From Paraglaciecola hydrolytica (GTDB lineage: Bacteria; Pseudomonadota; Gammaproteobacteria; Enterobacterales; Alteromonadaceae): 64,000 bases of DNA. This document shows positions 37,794 to 49,631 of the stretch, in pieces. Where the stretch lies: positions 62,001-126,000 of the forward strand of contig NZ_LSNE01000007.1 in assembly GCF_001565895.1 (NCBI RefSeq), written 5' to 3'. The notes beneath the pieces are model-generated. The model saw nothing but the letters and a program-made list of their open reading frames with translations, did no database searches and was not told the DNA's origin. Position numbers and translations under genes: made by a program. Every line of letters begins with the position of its first letter. Position 1 is the first letter of the stretch.

Positions 37794-37820
37794 AAAAAAC
37801 CCGTGCCTTGCACGGGTTTT
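37794..37820 (-). terminator. leu operon attenuator terminator
   Basis: On the minus strand AAAACCCGTGC, a short loop, GCACGGG and a run of T. The segment GCACGGG also occurs at the end of the leader ORF and can pair with CCCGTGC, offering the competing antiterminator expected of attenuation. Confidence 0.85.
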
Positions 37821-37853
37821 GTAAAAATTAAACTAGTTTAGTTTACTTACAAC

Positions 37854-37910
37854 CTACCCGTGCAGTCTTGCTGCCAGAAGGAGTAGGATAGAGAGAAATA
37901 ATGTTTTCAT
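37854..37910 (-). CDS. leuL: leu operon leader peptide
   Basis: 18 codons (MKTLFLSILLLLAARLHG) with 7 Leu, four of them in a row. The Leu codons are varied (TTA, CTC, CTA, CTC, CTT, CTG, CTG). It lies between the promoter and the attenuator stem ahead of leuA. Ribosome stalling at the Leu run under leucine shortage would favour the antiterminator. Confidence 0.88.
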   Translation of the reverse strand: MKTLFLSILLLLAARLHG

Positions 37911-37964
37911 GGTGTATTTGACCAAAAATCTTCTATGTAAATAAACAACTCACTAAGTGCGGTA

Positions 37965-37993
37965 TTTGTAACCTTTTAGGCCAAGTGGGTCAA
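37965..37993 (-). promoter_or_regulatory. Predicted leu operon promoter
   Basis: Minus strand TTGACC, 17-base spacer, TACAAA, about 55 bases upstream of the leader peptide start. Confidence 0.55.
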
Positions 37994-38062
37994 TACTAAA
38001 GCGGATTTAAAGTTATAACTTAATGATATAAATATTATACAAAGGCTAAGTTGTTTTTAGTA

Positions 38063-38109
38063 TATACCCAAGTAACCTGAAACTCGTATCTTCAGGTTGT
38101 TTGGGTATA
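38063..38109. repeat. Perfect-ended intergenic hairpin (REP-like)
   Basis: 19-base arms TATACCCAAGTAACCTGAA and TTCAGGTTGTTTGGGTATA with only two mismatched positions and a nine-base loop. It lies between the divergent leu promoter region and the binding-protein gene. Confidence 0.75.
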
Positions 38110-38249
38110 GATATAAAAGGCAATAGATTGCATATTTTCCATGTCGACTATAATTGACTGCAAATATGACTATGACTTTTATAGTTATTGATATTAAAGC
38201 GAAGTAAACATTCCAAATGTGTCGATAACACAAGAATAGGAAACTCCAT

Positions 38250-39041
38250 ATGGCGCTCAGCGTGAGGCGTTTACGCATAACAAATATAACTAGCTCAGCT
38301 TGTGTATTTATTGTGCTGTTTTTCTCGTTCTGTTCTTATGCCGAGGAAGCAATTAGTGCTGCTGACTTAACGTATTACACGGAAAACTATCCACCCTCAA
38401 ATTATCTAGAAAACGGCAAGTTAGTAGGCATATCCGTTGAAACCTTAAAATTAATATGGAAAACCTTAGATGTAGCTGAACAAAAAATACATGTTGTGCC
38501 CTGGGCGCGGGGCTATAGCGATACCTTGAAAAATAAAAACACTGTGCTTTTTACCACCTCACGCACCCTTGATAGAGAGAGCTTATTTAAATGGGTTGGT
38601 CCTATATATACCGCCAAACATGTGCTCGTGGCACGAGCAGATTTCAAACACAATATTGTTAAAATAGAGGATGCATATCGTTTTCCCGTAGCCGCTATAC
38701 GCAATGACATATCTGAATTAGCCTTAGTGGCTGCTGGTTTTCCAAAACGAAATATCGCTCCCCTAACTAACCTACAACAAGCCTTGTTGTTGTTAGCCAA
38801 TGGCCGCTTAGATTTGATAATTATTTCTCGATCTGGTCTAAAGCAGCTTTTATTGGAAAATAATTTGCAAGCAGAGCAGTTTCAGATAGTGATAGAGGTG
38901 AACCAAGAAAGTAACTATTTTGCTTTTAATAAGCAAACACCGGATTTTGTGGTCAAGGAGTTTCAACAGGCTTTTGATAGCCTCGCAAAACAACACCAAA
39001 AGCTGCTAAACAAATACGGTTTATCGAACACTATAGACTAG
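38250..39041 (+). CDS. Periplasmic substrate-binding protein, SBP family 3-like
   Basis: 263 residues with a signal peptide (hydrophobic 17-30, ending SYA). YYTENYPPSNYLENGKLVGI is the ligand-binding opening typical of the family 3 amino-acid-type fold, and WARGYSDTLK resembles proteins of this group found in Alteromonadales. No membrane permease gene is adjacent, so it may serve as a soluble sensor or partner of a distant transporter. Ligand unknown. Confidence 0.78.
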   Translation: MALSVRRLRITNITSSACVFIVLFFSFCSYAEEAISAADLTYYTENYPPSNYLENGKLVGISVETLKLIWKTLDVAEQKIHVVPWARGYSDTLKNKNTVLFTTSRTLDRESLFKWVGPIYTAKHVLVARADFKHNIVKIEDAYRFPVAAIRNDISELALVAAGFPKRNIAPLTNLQQALLLLANGRLDLIIISRSGLKQLLLENNLQAEQFQIVIEVNQESNYFAFNKQTPDFVVKEFQQAFDSLAKQHQKLLNKYGLSNTID

Positions 39042-39048
39042 GCTGATT

Positions 39049-39699
39049 CTAGCGAAACGTCTTCCAATTGATGGAAAAAGATAACAATAGTTCACGTAAA
39101 GAAAGCAAGCGTGGTTGGCTGCGACCTTTATGATTCCAGCTATGGCCACAACTGGCGGCTAACATTAAGTTTTTGGTTGGTTTAAGTAGCTGTATTTTTG
39201 GAGCTTGAGAAGTGGTTTGCTGCGACTCACTTTGTTGAATTACCGGGAGGCCATCAAGGGTAAACCAGCCAAATTTGTTCAAATGGATTTTGCCTGTATC
39301 TATGCGATCGATGGTATCAAGCTCAATGTGTTCAAGGCCTAACTCATTCACATATACTGCAGTACATACCCCTAAGGCAGTTTGGCTCTGAAACCATAAA
39401 TAAGTTTTGTCTATTTCGCTGAGTTTTGCAGGGCAGTTTGCAGCTTGTTTGGCTTGCCAACTGGCATTGTGGATATCAATCTCAAGGGGCGATTGATGCT
39501 GTAACATGTTATACGCCGCACGTTTGATATGGTGTTTTAAACCACCAATTTGACGCTGTAATAGACTGATATTATTGAATTTTTTTTGACTAATACTGTG
39601 CAATTCACGCTCGTAGAGGGCATTACACAACTCGGCAAAATGCAGCTGACGTAAATCATCAGAAAAGATATTGACTTGTTGACTGTCGGACGTTTGCAT
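39049..39699 (-). CDS. Unrecognised conserved-looking protein next to eno
   Basis: 216 residues, no signal peptide or membrane segment. It has a basic helical N-terminal half (LLQRQIGGLKHHIKRAAYNML) and a mixed second half ending in a hydrophobic helix. I do not recognise a family. It lies 41 bases after the enolase stop on the same strand and its stop is 7 bases from the converging binding-protein gene. Coding is supported by length and composition only. Confidence 0.6.
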   Translation of the reverse strand: MQTSDSQQVNIFSDDLRQLHFAELCNALYERELHSISQKKFNNISLLQRQIGGLKHHIKRAAYNMLQHQSPLEIDIHNASWQAKQAANCPAKLSEIDKTYLWFQSQTALGVCTAVYVNELGLEHIELDTIDRIDTGKIHLNKFGWFTLDGLPVIQQSESQQTTSQAPKIQLLKPTKNLMLAASCGHSWNHKGRSQPRLLSLRELLLSFSINWKTFR

Positions 39700-39740
39700 T
39701 AAAAGTCGCTGGTCAGCTTATGCCGACCAGCTTTAAAGGC

Positions 39741-41054
<1,314 letters not shown>

Positions 41055-41082
41055 CTAATAAAATGTATTTGGATATAATTAA

Positions 41083-41109
41083 GTCTACTTTGAAACCGCC
41101 AAGGTAGAC
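41083..41109. other. Hairpin in the pyrG-eno gap
   Basis: GTCTACTTTG pairs with CAAGGTAGAC (one wobble pair, seven-base loop). There is no T run on the minus strand, so a processing or stability element is more likely than a terminator. Confidence 0.5.
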
Positions 41110-41129
41110 CCATTGCTATTACTATTATT

Positions 41130-42794
<1,665 letters not shown>

Positions 42795-42951
42795 TTACTT
42801 GTGTTGTAGTGCTTAAAAGGAGCGATTAGAGCCCTTGTTAAAAACGCACTACCAGACGGGATAGTAGTATACTTAAAAGCGGCTGTTCGGACAATTCAAA
42901 AGCTTGGATTAATGGAATTATTTTAGAGCGCAGGGCATGCGCGTTGTTTAC

Positions 42952-43299
42952 AAAGCAACAGCATGCGCTGCACGCACTAAACATGGCCTGCGGCCACAGA
43001 GCATCGCTTCGCGACCGCAATCCATTGCGTTTTTCTGACGGCGTCCCTGCCGCCCGACCATACTTTTTGCCAACAGCCGCAAAAAGTAGGCAAAAAATGC
43101 CGCTCTCCACCCAACTTTCTAATCCGCTATAAGTCTCGGCTTTGATGTCAAAACGGCGAGATGTAACTTCCCTGTAAGCCTCGCCTTGTCCAAACGTCCT
43201 GTTTGGACATTTGACAAGCCGAAACTTCTATCGGGAAAGTTGGAGTCGAGAATAAATGGCCTGCGGCCACTAAGATTATCGCTGCGCGATACAGCATGT
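42952..43299. repeat. Palindrome-rich dispersed repeat, copy 1
   Basis: Shares two conserved blocks with copy 2 (43665-43971). The left block is AAAGCAACAGCATG, then CGACCATACTTTTT, AAAAAGTAGGCAAAAAA and GCCGCTCTCCA. The right block is GTCGAGA, then CCTGCGGCCACTAAGATTA and CGCTGCGCGA. Between them is a core with its own inverted arms (CCAACTTTC / GAAAGTTGG), different from that of copy 2. Short open frames here are not supported as genes. Confidence 0.8.
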
Positions 43300-43394
43300 G
43301 CTGCATTTAGCATTGGTTGCTAAGAGTAGAATTTAATTACTGATAATTTAATAAACTGCTAAGATAAAAAGCAAAATCGATGTAGGAGTCTGTT

Positions 43395-43610
43395 ATGTCC
43401 GAAGCCCTCAAAAATTTGATGGCCAATATAGGTCAACTGAGTACTAAAGAAAAAGCGTTAGCGGCGCATTGCTTGTTATCTGCAATGGATAGCAACTCAG
43501 ATGATGATGTTGAAAAAGAGTGGACTATACAGGCCGAGCAGCGAAGTGAAGAATTAGAATCAGGTAAAGTCGAGCCACTAACCTGGGCTCAAATTAAGCA
43601 AAAACTATAA
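43395..43610 (+). CDS. Putative addiction-module antitoxin (orphan)
   Basis: 71 residues with GGAG six bases before the ATG. LSTKEKALAAHCLLSAMDS, then EKEWTIQAEQRSEELESGK and a C-terminal TWAQIKQKL match the putative addiction module component family, short antitoxins normally paired with a downstream RelE-like toxin. Here no toxin frame follows; instead copy 2 of the palindrome-rich repeat begins about 55 bases later. It is flanked on both sides by repeat copies. Confidence 0.8.
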   Translation: MSEALKNLMANIGQLSTKEKALAAHCLLSAMDSNSDDDVEKEWTIQAEQRSEELESGKVEPLTWAQIKQKL

Positions 43611-43664
43611 ACTGAATGTTTCCTATTTTATTTCATCCAGCAACAGTGATAGGAATAAAATTTT

Positions 43665-43971
43665 AAAGCAACAGCATGTGCTTCGCACACTGGCAGTCCC
43701 TGCCTTTTTTCAAGCGACATCCATGTCGCCCGACCATACTTTTTTGCAACAGCACAAAAAAGTAGGCAAAAAACGCCGCTCTCCAGCAAGGCTCTTATTC
43801 CGATTATTGACCAAATTAAGCTGGCCGCTTTTAGTCGTTCCCGACGACGAAAAGCTCAATTGGCTATCCATGCCAATTGACCTACTGAATTTGACCAATA
43901 ACCGGCGAGCCTTGAGTCGAGAGATTATGACCTGCGGTCACTAAGATTATCGCTGCGCGACATAGCATGGC
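43665..43971. repeat. Palindrome-rich dispersed repeat, copy 2
   Basis: Same outer blocks as copy 1 (42952-43299). The core is different: CAAGGCTC pairs with GAGCCTTG, with AATTTGACCAAT-type sequences near the inner arms. The region 43972-44327 after it has more short palindromes (for instance GGAGGTGCTTTAGCTCC) and no supported gene. Confidence 0.8.
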
Positions 43972-44327
43972 CTCCGGCCACAAAACCCAAGCATGGCACA
44001 ATTTCATCTAAATTTTTTTGTAGGAGGTGCTTTAGCTCCGAAGCTTTTGCTTTTTTTGCCAAAGACTCAAAGCCAGCTTACAAAAGCGGAAGACATTGAT
44101 GTTTTTTAGGTCGGCCTTCATGCCGTCACAATACAGTAAGGTCAACTCCGAGCATGTTTAAATCGGGGCAAAAATAACCACTTCTTTTTTTTATAAGAGT
44201 ATGTATATTAAGACTAATATAATTTTTTGTCTTGAAGCGTACAGTTCAAGGTAAATATAGCATGAGCTACGACTAAATAACTGTTAGGTTTCTATGCCGA
44301 GACAACTCTCATACATGGAGAATGTAA

Positions 44328-44573
44328 ATGAGAATATTATTACTATTCATATCAACAATTCTATTACAAGGATGTTTTGGTACTAAGTATGAACTTAAAA
44401 AATATTACAAAGACCCAAACTCAGCAGCAGCACGAATGATGGGTGGAACGTATGCTGGGGTCGTGGAAACCTTTAATTCTCTAGATGCTTGCCTGCAAAT
44501 GAAAGACCAAGTAGAGCGTGATGATAGAAATATCGGCTATACAAACTCAAGATTTGTATGTGATGAAAAGTAA
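44328..44573 (+). CDS. Small lipoprotein of unknown function
   Basis: 81 residues with GGAG seven bases before the ATG. A lipoprotein signal with lipobox LQGC near residue 16 is followed by a short mature domain with two further Cys residues (DACLQMK and FVCDE), which could pair. No family is recognised. It is the first gene of an AT-rich group inserted between pyrG and mutS. Confidence 0.7.
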   Translation: MRILLLFISTILLQGCFGTKYELKKYYKDPNSAAARMMGGTYAGVVETFNSLDACLQMKDQVERDDRNIGYTNSRFVCDEK

Positions 44574-44641
44574 ACACCAAACAAACTTATTAAACATCGT
44601 TACGGAAAAAAAGCAGCCTTCACTAGAGGTGTTGGTAACAT

Positions 44642-45283
44642 ATGGATGATGACCAACTAAAAAATTCAGTAGGATTTCTAAATAAAATAATAGGAGGGAC
44701 TATTAATGGTCTTCCTGAACATGTCCGAGAACCATTAATTGCAGTATCTCAATTTAGACAGACATTGGTCGATGAATCTGACCGTGGTTGCGCGTTAATG
44801 GCTGCAGCCTACCTAGATGAGCGTTTAGCTGATCTTTTGAAAGCATATTTGGTTGATGATAGATCCGTAGTAGGGCAAATGTTTGATTTTAACGGTCCTT
44901 TTGGAACATTTTCATCGAGAATTGACAGTGCATATACTTTAGGTTTATTACCTAGAAATGTAAGAGCTGATATTCAACTTGTAAGAAAAATAAGAAATGA
45001 TTTCGCGCATGTATCAAAACCAATTACATTTGAAGATCAACCAATTATCTCCCGTTGCCAAGCCCTATGTTTGGATGGGAAAGAAAGCACTGCAAGACCC
45101 CGTGGTAAATTTACTCGTTCAATGATGGCAGCAGTTGGTGTTATAGAAGTCTCTCTTCAAAATATAGAAAGGCGCACTGTTCAACCTGATCATGATATTT
45201 CTATTAATCAAAAAGGCATTGACGCCCTGAGAAGTTTTTTAGAAGAAAAAGGCTTAAAAGAACTACTGGAGTTGGTGCAATAA
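44642..45283 (+). CDS. MltR-like helical protein with an RN-x3-H motif
   Basis: 213 residues. ESDRGCALMAAAYLDERL (45-62) and FGTFSSRIDSAYTLGLL (87-103), followed by VRKIRNDFAH (114-123), match the mannitol-repressor (MltR/DUF4145-like) family layout. RNDFAH also fits the R-N-x3-H signature of HEPN-type ribonuclease domains. No mannitol genes are nearby (they are 35 kb away). The gene sits with an HNH-like zinc protein on an AT-rich island, so a defence or stress role is as plausible as a regulatory one. Function is inferred only. Confidence 0.7.
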   Translation: MDDDQLKNSVGFLNKIIGGTINGLPEHVREPLIAVSQFRQTLVDESDRGCALMAAAYLDERLADLLKAYLVDDRSVVGQMFDFNGPFGTFSSRIDSAYTLGLLPRNVRADIQLVRKIRNDFAHVSKPITFEDQPIISRCQALCLDGKESTARPRGKFTRSMMAAVGVIEVSLQNIERRTVQPDHDISINQKGIDALRSFLEEKGLKELLELVQ

Positions 45284-45332
45284 TACTACTAATAATTACT
45301 TAGCCGGATATTTGGGTGTTGGTATACTGATT

Positions 45333-46046
45333 ATGAAGTGTAAATTATGTAGGGAAGAAAAATCGTTAAAACAATCACATATAATTCCTGAGTTTTTGTA
45401 TTCTAAGTTATATGACGAAAAGCATCGGTTTCATGAAATTCATGTCGACTCAAATAGAAAAAATAAACTTCCACAAAAAGGAGTTAGAGAACCTCTTTTA
45501 TGTGGCTTGTGCGAGGAATACTTTTCAAAATTTGAGCGTTACGCTAGTTTAGTGCTAAATGGTGGTTTTGAATTAATAGCAAAAAAAATTGACGGATTAT
45601 TTTATTTTGAAGGTGTTGAATATAATAAATTCAAATTATTCTCATTGTCGATTTTATGGCGAGCCAGTATTTCATCTTTAGATTTTTTCGCAGAGGTTAA
45701 TTTAGGGGGGCATGAAGAAATTATTAGGAAAATTCTACTTTCTGGCGACGCTGGTAATGAAGGTGACTATCCTTTTATTTTGTCTCCAATTTTGCATGAA
45801 AACGAAATACAAGAAGCCTTGATAGTTAAACCTACGTTAAGCGCTGTTGATCAAAATGATGCATATCGATTTGTGTTTGGTGGAATTGTTTGGGTATTTG
45901 TTATTAGTAATAACGAAGTCCCTGATGTTGTAGTTCAAGCATCAATTAGTAAATCTGGAGTGCTAAAAATGTTGCCATGGCAAATGAGTGAAATTGGATT
46001 TTTAGTAGGTATGGCTGAAGATGCAGTTAGGAATGGTAAGTTATAA
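45333..46046 (+). CDS. HNH-like zinc-binding protein of unknown function
   Basis: 237 residues from ATG 45333; the longer frame begins at TTG 45312, and neither has a strong ribosome site. The N-terminus has C-x2-C (residues 3 and 6), SHIIPEF (His 16), then C-x2-C (57 and 60) followed by EEYFSKFE. This spacing is typical of HNH-type zinc folds found with or derived from HNH nucleases. The remaining 170 residues are not recognised. It follows the MltR-like gene by 49 bases and is AT-rich like it. The two may act together; nuclease activity is not proven. Confidence 0.65.
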   Translation: MKCKLCREEKSLKQSHIIPEFLYSKLYDEKHRFHEIHVDSNRKNKLPQKGVREPLLCGLCEEYFSKFERYASLVLNGGFELIAKKIDGLFYFEGVEYNKFKLFSLSILWRASISSLDFFAEVNLGGHEEIIRKILLSGDAGNEGDYPFILSPILHENEIQEALIVKPTLSAVDQNDAYRFVFGGIVWVFVISNNEVPDVVVQASISKSGVLKMLPWQMSEIGFLVGMAEDAVRNGKL

Positions 46047-46095
46047 ATTTCGATAACAAGCAGCTTGAAAAAAAGCCCGCAATTCGTTTGGCTTG

Positions 46096-46140
46096 TTCTT
46101 CGCTAATTTTATACATCTTACTAGATGTTAATTCGAAGAA
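46096..46140. repeat. Stem-loop between the island and mutS
   Basis: TTCTTCG (46096-46102) pairs with CGAAGAA (46134-46140), enclosing an inner ACATCT / AGATGT hairpin. It lies between converging genes at the right border of the accessory island. Confidence 0.6.
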
Positions 46141-46245
46141 AGTGATTTTTCCTCTCGACTCATTGCTCCCCTAGTACCGCAGATTAAAACGAGGCAAATT
46201 GCAGCGACGCTGTTCGCTTTTAAAAGCTCGAACCTGCTGTTCTCG

Positions 46246-48861
46246 CTATTCTTCCGCTAGTTTTTTCAACTTATACAAATAATCCAATGCCAGTTTTGGC
46301 GTCAAATCATCTGGGTTAATTTGCTGCAAGGCTACTCGTAAATCGTCGGTGGCGCTGAGCATGTCTAATTGTTTGGCGGAGGTTTGTATTGCTACCTTGG
46401 TGACACCCGTACCTGTTTCGAGTTCATGTAGTTTTTGCTTGGCGTGTTTGATCACGGTTTTGGGGACACCGGCTAATTGGGCGACTTGTAAACCATAACT
46501 TTTGTTGGCAGCGCCTTCTTGTACGGCGTGCATAAAACGTATGCTGTCATCGTGTTCTACTGCGTCTAAATGTACATTGGCCAGTTCGGGTAGGGCTTCG
46601 GCCAGTTCGGTTAGTTCAAAATAGTGAGTGGCAAACAGGGTATAAGATTGCAGTTTTTGCGCGAGGTATTCGGCGCAGGCCCAAGCTAATGACAAGCCAT
46701 CATAGGTGCTGGTACCACGGCCAATTTCATCCATTAATACCAAGCTGTTAGCGGTGGCGTTATTGAGTATGTTGGCGGTTTCTGTCATCTCTACCATAAA
46801 GGTTGAGCGGCCAGAGGCTAGGTCATCTGAGGCGCCGATACGGGTGAATATCCTGTCTATGGGGCCAATCTGGGCGTTTTCGGCGGGTACAAAACTGCCA
46901 ATGTAGGCCATCAACACTATCAATGCCGTTTGGCGCATGTAAGTCGATTTACCGCCCATGTTGGGGCCGGTAATAATTAACATGCGACGGCCTGGATTGA
47001 TGGCGATAGGGTTGGCGATAAACGGATCTTTCATTACCTGTTCGACGACCGGATGGCGGCCTTGACCAAAATTGATGCCACTCTCAGTTGAAAGGTTGGG
47101 GCAGTGGTAATCCAGCGTTTCGGCGCGCTCGGCTAAGTTAGTGAGTACATCTAACTCGGCCAAAGCATCGGCACTTTGCATTAAACGGCCAAGCTCAGGC
47201 AATAAGATATCAAACAGTTCATCGTACAAGCGTTTTTCTAAGGCCAGTGAGCGGCTTTGACTGGTGAGCACTTTGTCTTCGTGCTCTTTTAATTCGGCAA
47301 CGATAAAACGTTCGTTGTTTTTTAGAGTTTGGCGACGAATATAATCAGCGGGTACTAAGTGAGCCGAGCTGCGGCTGACTTCGATAAAAAAGCCATGCAC
47401 GCGGTTATAACCGACTTTCAGGCTGGATATGCCGGTACGTTCTTTTTCTCTGAGTTCTAATTTATCTAAATAATCGGTGGCACCTTGGGATAGGGCACGT
47501 AACTCGTCTAATTCTGGGTTGTAACCTGTTTTGATCACCCCTCCGTCGCGGATCAAAATGGGTGGGCTGTCTTCAATGGCAGACTCAAGTAAATCAGCAA
47601 ATTGCGGAAACTGACTGATTTCATTAGCCAACTGCATCAAACCCGTATTGGCACTTTGGGCAGACTCGTCAGTGACAAAACTTTGAATATCGGGCAACAA
47701 CTGAAAGGCTTGGCGTAGTCGAGAAAAGTCACGAGGGCGTGCCGAACGCAGGGCTAAACGCGCCAAAACCCTTTGCATATCCCCCACTTGTTTGAGCAAT
47801 TTTTGCAGTTGTGGATAGTCGGTATTAAGTAAGGATTTAATATTATTCTGGCGGGTTTTGAGAACCTGCCGATTGGTAAGCGGGCGGTGCAACCAACGTT
47901 GTAATAAACGACTGCCCATGGGGGTAGACGTATTATCTAATACACTGGCTAAGGTATGTTCACGGCCCCCCGAGAGGTTTTGGCTTAACTCTAAATTACG
48001 TCTGGTGGCGGCATCCATCAACACCGTATCAGTGGCGACTTCTAATTCTATTTTGCGAATATGGGGCAGGGCTGCACGTTGGGTATCTTTAACGTATTGC
48101 ATCACACAACCTGCGGCACATAAGGCTGTCGCACTATTGTTGACGCCAAAGCCATTCAATTCTTTGGTGCCAAATTGTTGATTAAGCAGGTTTAAGGCGG
48201 TGTCGTGATCAAATTCCCACAGGGGGCGGCGACGTAAACCCTTACGTGCTTCGATAAGAAAAAAATGGGCAAAGTTTTCTGGATAGAGTAATTCAACCGG
48301 ATTAGTGCGCTGTATTTCGGCGGCTAAGGCTTCAAGGTCACTAGGTTCACAGATGGCAAATCGCCCAGTGGTGACATCTAAAGTGGCATAGCCAAAAAAT
48401 TCTTTTTGACCTTGTTTAAGGCAAATCAATGCCGCGAGGATATTGTCTTGTTTGTCTTCCAGTAAGGCTTCGTCGGATACCGTGCCGGGGGTGACTATGC
48501 GCTGTACTTTACGCTCAACCGGGCCTTTGCTGGTAGCAGGGTCACCAATTTGTTCAACTATGGCCACAGACTGGCCCATTTTAACTAAGCGTGCTAAGTA
48601 GTTTTCAACCGCATGATAGGGCACTCCGGCCATAGGAATAGCATTACCACCGGATTTTCCACGGGCAGTCAGGGATATATCTAATAATTCAGAGGCTTTT
48701 TTGGCATCGTCAAAAAACAATTCATAAAAGTCACCCATGCGATAAAACAGCAAGATATCTGGATGTTCGGCTTTAATGCTTAGGTATTGCTGCATCATTG
48801 GCGTATGAGATTGTAATGCGGGACTGACTTGCCCTTGCTCTGCACTTTTATTCGACGGCAT
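46246..48861 (-). CDS. mutS: DNA mismatch repair protein MutS
   Basis: 871 residues. The N-terminal mismatch-reading motif is MGDFYELFF (Phe-x-Glu), and the ATPase shows [13 protein letters not shown] (Walker A) and [15 protein letters not shown] full-length MutS that recognises mismatches and recruits MutL. It is divergent from pncC. Confidence 0.97.
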   Translation of the reverse strand: MPSNKSAEQGQVSPALQSHTPMMQQYLSIKAEHPDILLFYRMGDFYELFFDDAKKASELLDISLTARGKSGGNAIPMAGVPYHAVENYLARLVKMGQSVAIVEQIGDPATSKGPVERKVQRIVTPGTVSDEALLEDKQDNILAALICLKQGQKEFFGYATLDVTTGRFAICEPSDLEALAAEIQRTNPVELLYPENFAHFFLIEARKGLRRRPLWEFDHDTALNLLNQQFGTKELNGFGVNNSATALCAAGCVMQYVKDTQRAALPHIRKIELEVATDTVLMDAATRRNLELSQNLSGGREHTLASVLDNTSTPMGSRLLQRWLHRPLTNRQVLKTRQNNIKSLLNTDYPQLQKLLKQVGDMQRVLARLALRSARPRDFSRLRQAFQLLPDIQSFVTDESAQSANTGLMQLANEISQFPQFADLLESAIEDSPPILIRDGGVIKTGYNPELDELRALSQGATDYLDKLELREKERTGISSLKVGYNRVHGFFIEVSRSSAHLVPADYIRRQTLKNNERFIVAELKEHEDKVLTSQSRSLALEKRLYDELFDILLPELGRLMQSADALAELDVLTNLAERAETLDYHCPNLSTESGINFGQGRHPVVEQVMKDPFIANPIAINPGRRMLIITGPNMGGKSTYMRQTALIVLMAYIGSFVPAENAQIGPIDRIFTRIGASDDLASGRSTFMVEMTETANILNNATANSLVLMDEIGRGTSTYDGLSLAWACAEYLAQKLQSYTLFATHYFELTELAEALPELANVHLDAVEHDDSIRFMHAVQEGAANKSYGLQVAQLAGVPKTVIKHAKQKLHELETGTGVTKVAIQTSAKQLDMLSATDDLRVALQQINPDDLTPKLALDYLYKLKKLAEE

Positions 48862-48941
48862 AATATCTTTACTGTTCTGTTATTGTTTAGTGGCCACTTA
48901 ACTTTTAGCTGGTCAAACACACACTTTTAAAGGCGCTTTTG

Positions 48942-49439
48942 ATGACCCCAGATATAGAGTTACTCGCCCAATTGTTAGGCCAAAAGCTTGTGACCAGAAA
49001 CTGGACTATCAGCTGTGCTGAGTCCTGCACCGGAGGTGGGTTAGGATACGCTATCACTTCCATTTCTGGAAGTTCAAGCTGGTTCAAACAAGGTTTTATA
49101 ACGTATTCAAACGAAGCTAAACAACAACTGCTGGGAGTAAGTGTACAAACCCTCGCCAACTTTGGTGCGGTGTCCGAACAAACCGTCGCAGCAATGGCGC
49201 AAGGTGCAGCAAAAACCGCGGGTGCTGAGGTGGCGATTTCGGTGAGTGGCATTGCAGGCCCGGATGGTGGCACACCGGATAAACCGGTAGGCACTGTATG
49301 GTTTGGTTTTTTTATTGATGGGCAAACCCACTGCGTTACCCAGCTATTTAAAGGTGGTCGCCAGCAAGTACGTATTAAAGCAATTGAATTTGCGTTGTCT
49401 CGAGTGTTGCGCTTAATAGAGGGTAGCAAACAAGTATAG
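48942..49439 (+). CDS. pncC: Nicotinamide-nucleotide amidase (CinA C-terminal family)
   Basis: 165 residues from ATG 48942 with AAGG nine bases upstream; the in-frame TTG three bases earlier is not needed. CAESCTGGGLGYAITSISG and VSGIAGPDGGTPDKPVGT are the CinA-C signatures. Deamidates nicotinamide mononucleotide in NAD recycling. Its position between mutS and recA is conserved in gammaproteobacteria. Confidence 0.92.
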   Translation: MTPDIELLAQLLGQKLVTRNWTISCAESCTGGGLGYAITSISGSSSWFKQGFITYSNEAKQQLLGVSVQTLANFGAVSEQTVAAMAQGAAKTAGAEVAISVSGIAGPDGGTPDKPVGTVWFGFFIDGQTHCVTQLFKGGRQQVRIKAIEFALSRVLRLIEGSKQV

Positions 49440-49631
49440 GACTTTGAATGACGAACCTCTACTCATTGATTGGGGGAGTGAGAGTAAACCAGCCGCTGCA
49501 GTTATAAGGGTATAGACGTAATGACTTTGACTTTTAGGGCTGGCTAACGTACCTTTTTGCACCGCAAAATACGGCACTAACTTTTCATCAACACGTCGAA
49601 CAATATGGATTATTTGAAATGGGAATTAACA

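Noticed and set aside
42838-43313. Short open frames upstream of pyrG
   Set aside because: They lie within the palindrome-rich repeat, have no ribosome sites and resemble no protein.
43678-43944. 88-codon frame after the antitoxin, as a possible toxin
   Set aside because: It lies in repeat copy 2 and does not resemble RelE; the frame is set by repeat sequence.
44278-46110. Integron cassettes with attC sites around the small island genes
   Set aside because: GTTAGGT near 44285 and AACAAGC/GCTTGTT near 46055-46100 hint at attC-like ends, but no full site with both core sequences was found.
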